From Lytechinus variegatus (taxonomy: Eukaryota; Echinodermata; Echinoidea; Temnopleuroida; Toxopneustidae): a DNA stretch of 64,000 nt. The translations under genes and the position numbers were made by a program. The stretch is from positions 33,474,911 through 33,538,910 of the forward strand of contig NC_054749.1 in NCBI RefSeq assembly GCF_018143015.1. The letters are read 5' to 3'. Every line of letters begins with the position of its first letter. The stretch's first letter is position 1. Below are positions 62,501-64,000 of the stretch, in pieces. The notes under the pieces are model-generated. The model searched no databases. It was not told where the DNA came from and saw nothing but the letters and a program-made list of their open reading frames with translations.

Positions 62501-64000
62501 AATTTGAAATATAAGGGCCGTATGTATCAGCCCAAGTTTTCAAATTAGCGCGCTATTTCTGATCCGGTAAATTATCCCGACGTGAACAATCTCGAGATTA
62601 TTTGTGATGGAGACGCAATTATCGTGCTACATGTAGTTCGTAGGATTAATCTTGAGATCAATCGCAGTCAATTTGGGATTATTTGCAAAATAGCACGCTA
62701 TTTTACGAATTATCCCACCAATTTGCAGGTGCAGATGCACTCAGGATTATTTATTCACAGCTCAGACCATAATGCATCGATGCCTCACTTGAGCAGGAAT
62801 CGCTCTTCTTGCAGGTGGAGACGGGGTTTCTTGAGTCTCAAGATTAATCGCAAAGAGGGCCGATCGGACTAAAATCTGAAGAATGAGCAAACTCGGGCTG
62901 GTGCAGCACCGCATAATCTTAGGGATCTTAAACAGCCAAAACTTTCTTATTGCTTGTCCGATTTCTTTCAAAATTTCACCATTCTGTTTGAATTATTTTC
63001 TCCTTTCCAACACAACATTATATGGCCAAGGCTGGATTCTCCTTTAAAAGGTGTCATTGAGAAAAATTACAAACTACAATGATGACATCATTTCAATAGT
63101 GGCATTTAATTGGCTGAAGTTGATTTTATAATATACATTTTTATGAAACTGGACCTTGTGCTCACCTTTGATTCTTATCTTTGAAGATCAACAAAGTTTC
63201 AACTAATTTAGATGTTGTGAAAGAGTTTGAGTTTCCATATGAAATTTGTACAGTTAGCCCAAAATACATGAATTTTTTTTTAGTTTGCCTGTATTGGAAT
63301 GGCCAGTGATAGGGAGCACTTTTTTGTTTTTTTACTTGTTGTGATTCAACTCAAACCGTTGACAGTGCTACTGACCTATTGTCATGTACATGTAGGTTTC
63401 TTGAATATTAGGAAGTGCTTTTGAAATGAAGAAGCTGTACATGTATATGTAGATACATATATGTAGATACATATAAAGCAGTATCTCCAGCTATAAATGT
63501 TACACAACCAGGCCATATGTGTAATAAAACTGATTATTTAAGGTCGCAGATGTTTACATTTTGGTATTGTTGTAATATAATGACCCCATTGACCATTTTA
63601 CACTCAGTCTGTATCTCCTATGAATTGTTTCCTAATGACTTCCTTATTTCAATATGAATGGGAAATCACTGGTTATTGTTCATCAAGAGTGTGCATGTGA
63701 ACTTGTTGCTGATTGATGAACATACATTACATGTACAGCACTTTGCTATGACCCCTTCCATAAATGATGACAGTTGATGTTCAAGAACAATGCCTTTGAT
63801 AGGGTTTAGATAATTTTCTGTTAAGTGTTACACAATTTGTTAATTGTAGAACTAGAGGAAGTACAGTATGATATAAACCTTTATACATTTATAAACTCCA
63901 TTGTGCATGTATGATGAACTCTGTTGTTGATGTACTTTTTATAATGGTATGTAGCCTACACCTTCACTATTTGGAAGAGAGTAATTTGAATACAAGTACT
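59548..64000. other. Probable intron; one weak exon candidate at 61377-61577
   Basis: TTATTTATTCAG (to 61376) precedes an open frame beginning AKSMRRGTTVKKMKEKK and ending TAA at 61577, with AATAAA shortly after (about 61593). It is Lys/Arg-rich in an A-rich stretch, so chance is likely. Elsewhere: a GC-richer patch at 62525-62870 with repeated phrases (GATTATTT, TAGCACGCTATTTT) that may be a degraded repeat, and no other support. Confidence 0.3.

Overview
The window looks like echinoderm genomic DNA, most likely a sea urchin. The evidence is indirect: AT-rich sequence, exons with GT/AG introns, very many short inverted-repeat elements (MITEs), tRNA-derived SINEs, long ATT-type microsatellites and a short LTR element. 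No rRNA, true tRNA, CRISPR or prokaryote-style operon was seen. Species is inference only.

Layout. 0.5-3.6 kb (+): two exons of a small unrecognised gene that may start left of the window; the first has very GC-rich third codon positions. 8.2-25.8 kb (+): gene P1, a two-exon membrane protein with a 14.8-kb intron full of repeats. 25.8-37.7 kb: repeat-rich intergenic DNA. 37.7-39.2 kb (-): gene P2. 43.3-45.2 kb (-): gene P3. 45.2-51.0 kb: foldback elements and one isolated GC-rich open frame. 51.0-57.1 kb (-): a complete five-exon, 318-residue short-chain dehydrogenase/reductase of the retinol dehydrogenase / 17-beta-HSD type 6 group, with a young LTR element in its last intron. 59.5 kb (+): a probable first coding exon of a gene running right.

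The main result is the set P1, P2 and P3. Their sequences differ, but each has a short N-terminal region, a hairpin of two membrane helices, a long low-complexity tail, one intron in phase 2, and a last exon ending in a PPxY motif in the form P-P-[AS]-Y-D-[DQ]. PPxY motifs bind WW domains such as those of NEDD4-type ubiquitin ligases, so these are candidate membrane adaptors. P2 has a Gly-Tyr-Thr-Gln-Pro repeat tail and P3 a 24-25-residue repeat tail. I know no name for this set.

Noncoding highlights: a 68-bp perfect palindrome, a 117-bp-arm inverted repeat next to a cluster of a short palindromic unit, a tandem repeat carrying four perfect DR1 nuclear-receptor consensus sites, and a Tc1-like transposase remnant. 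Splice sites, frames and motifs were read by eye; function and organism are inference.
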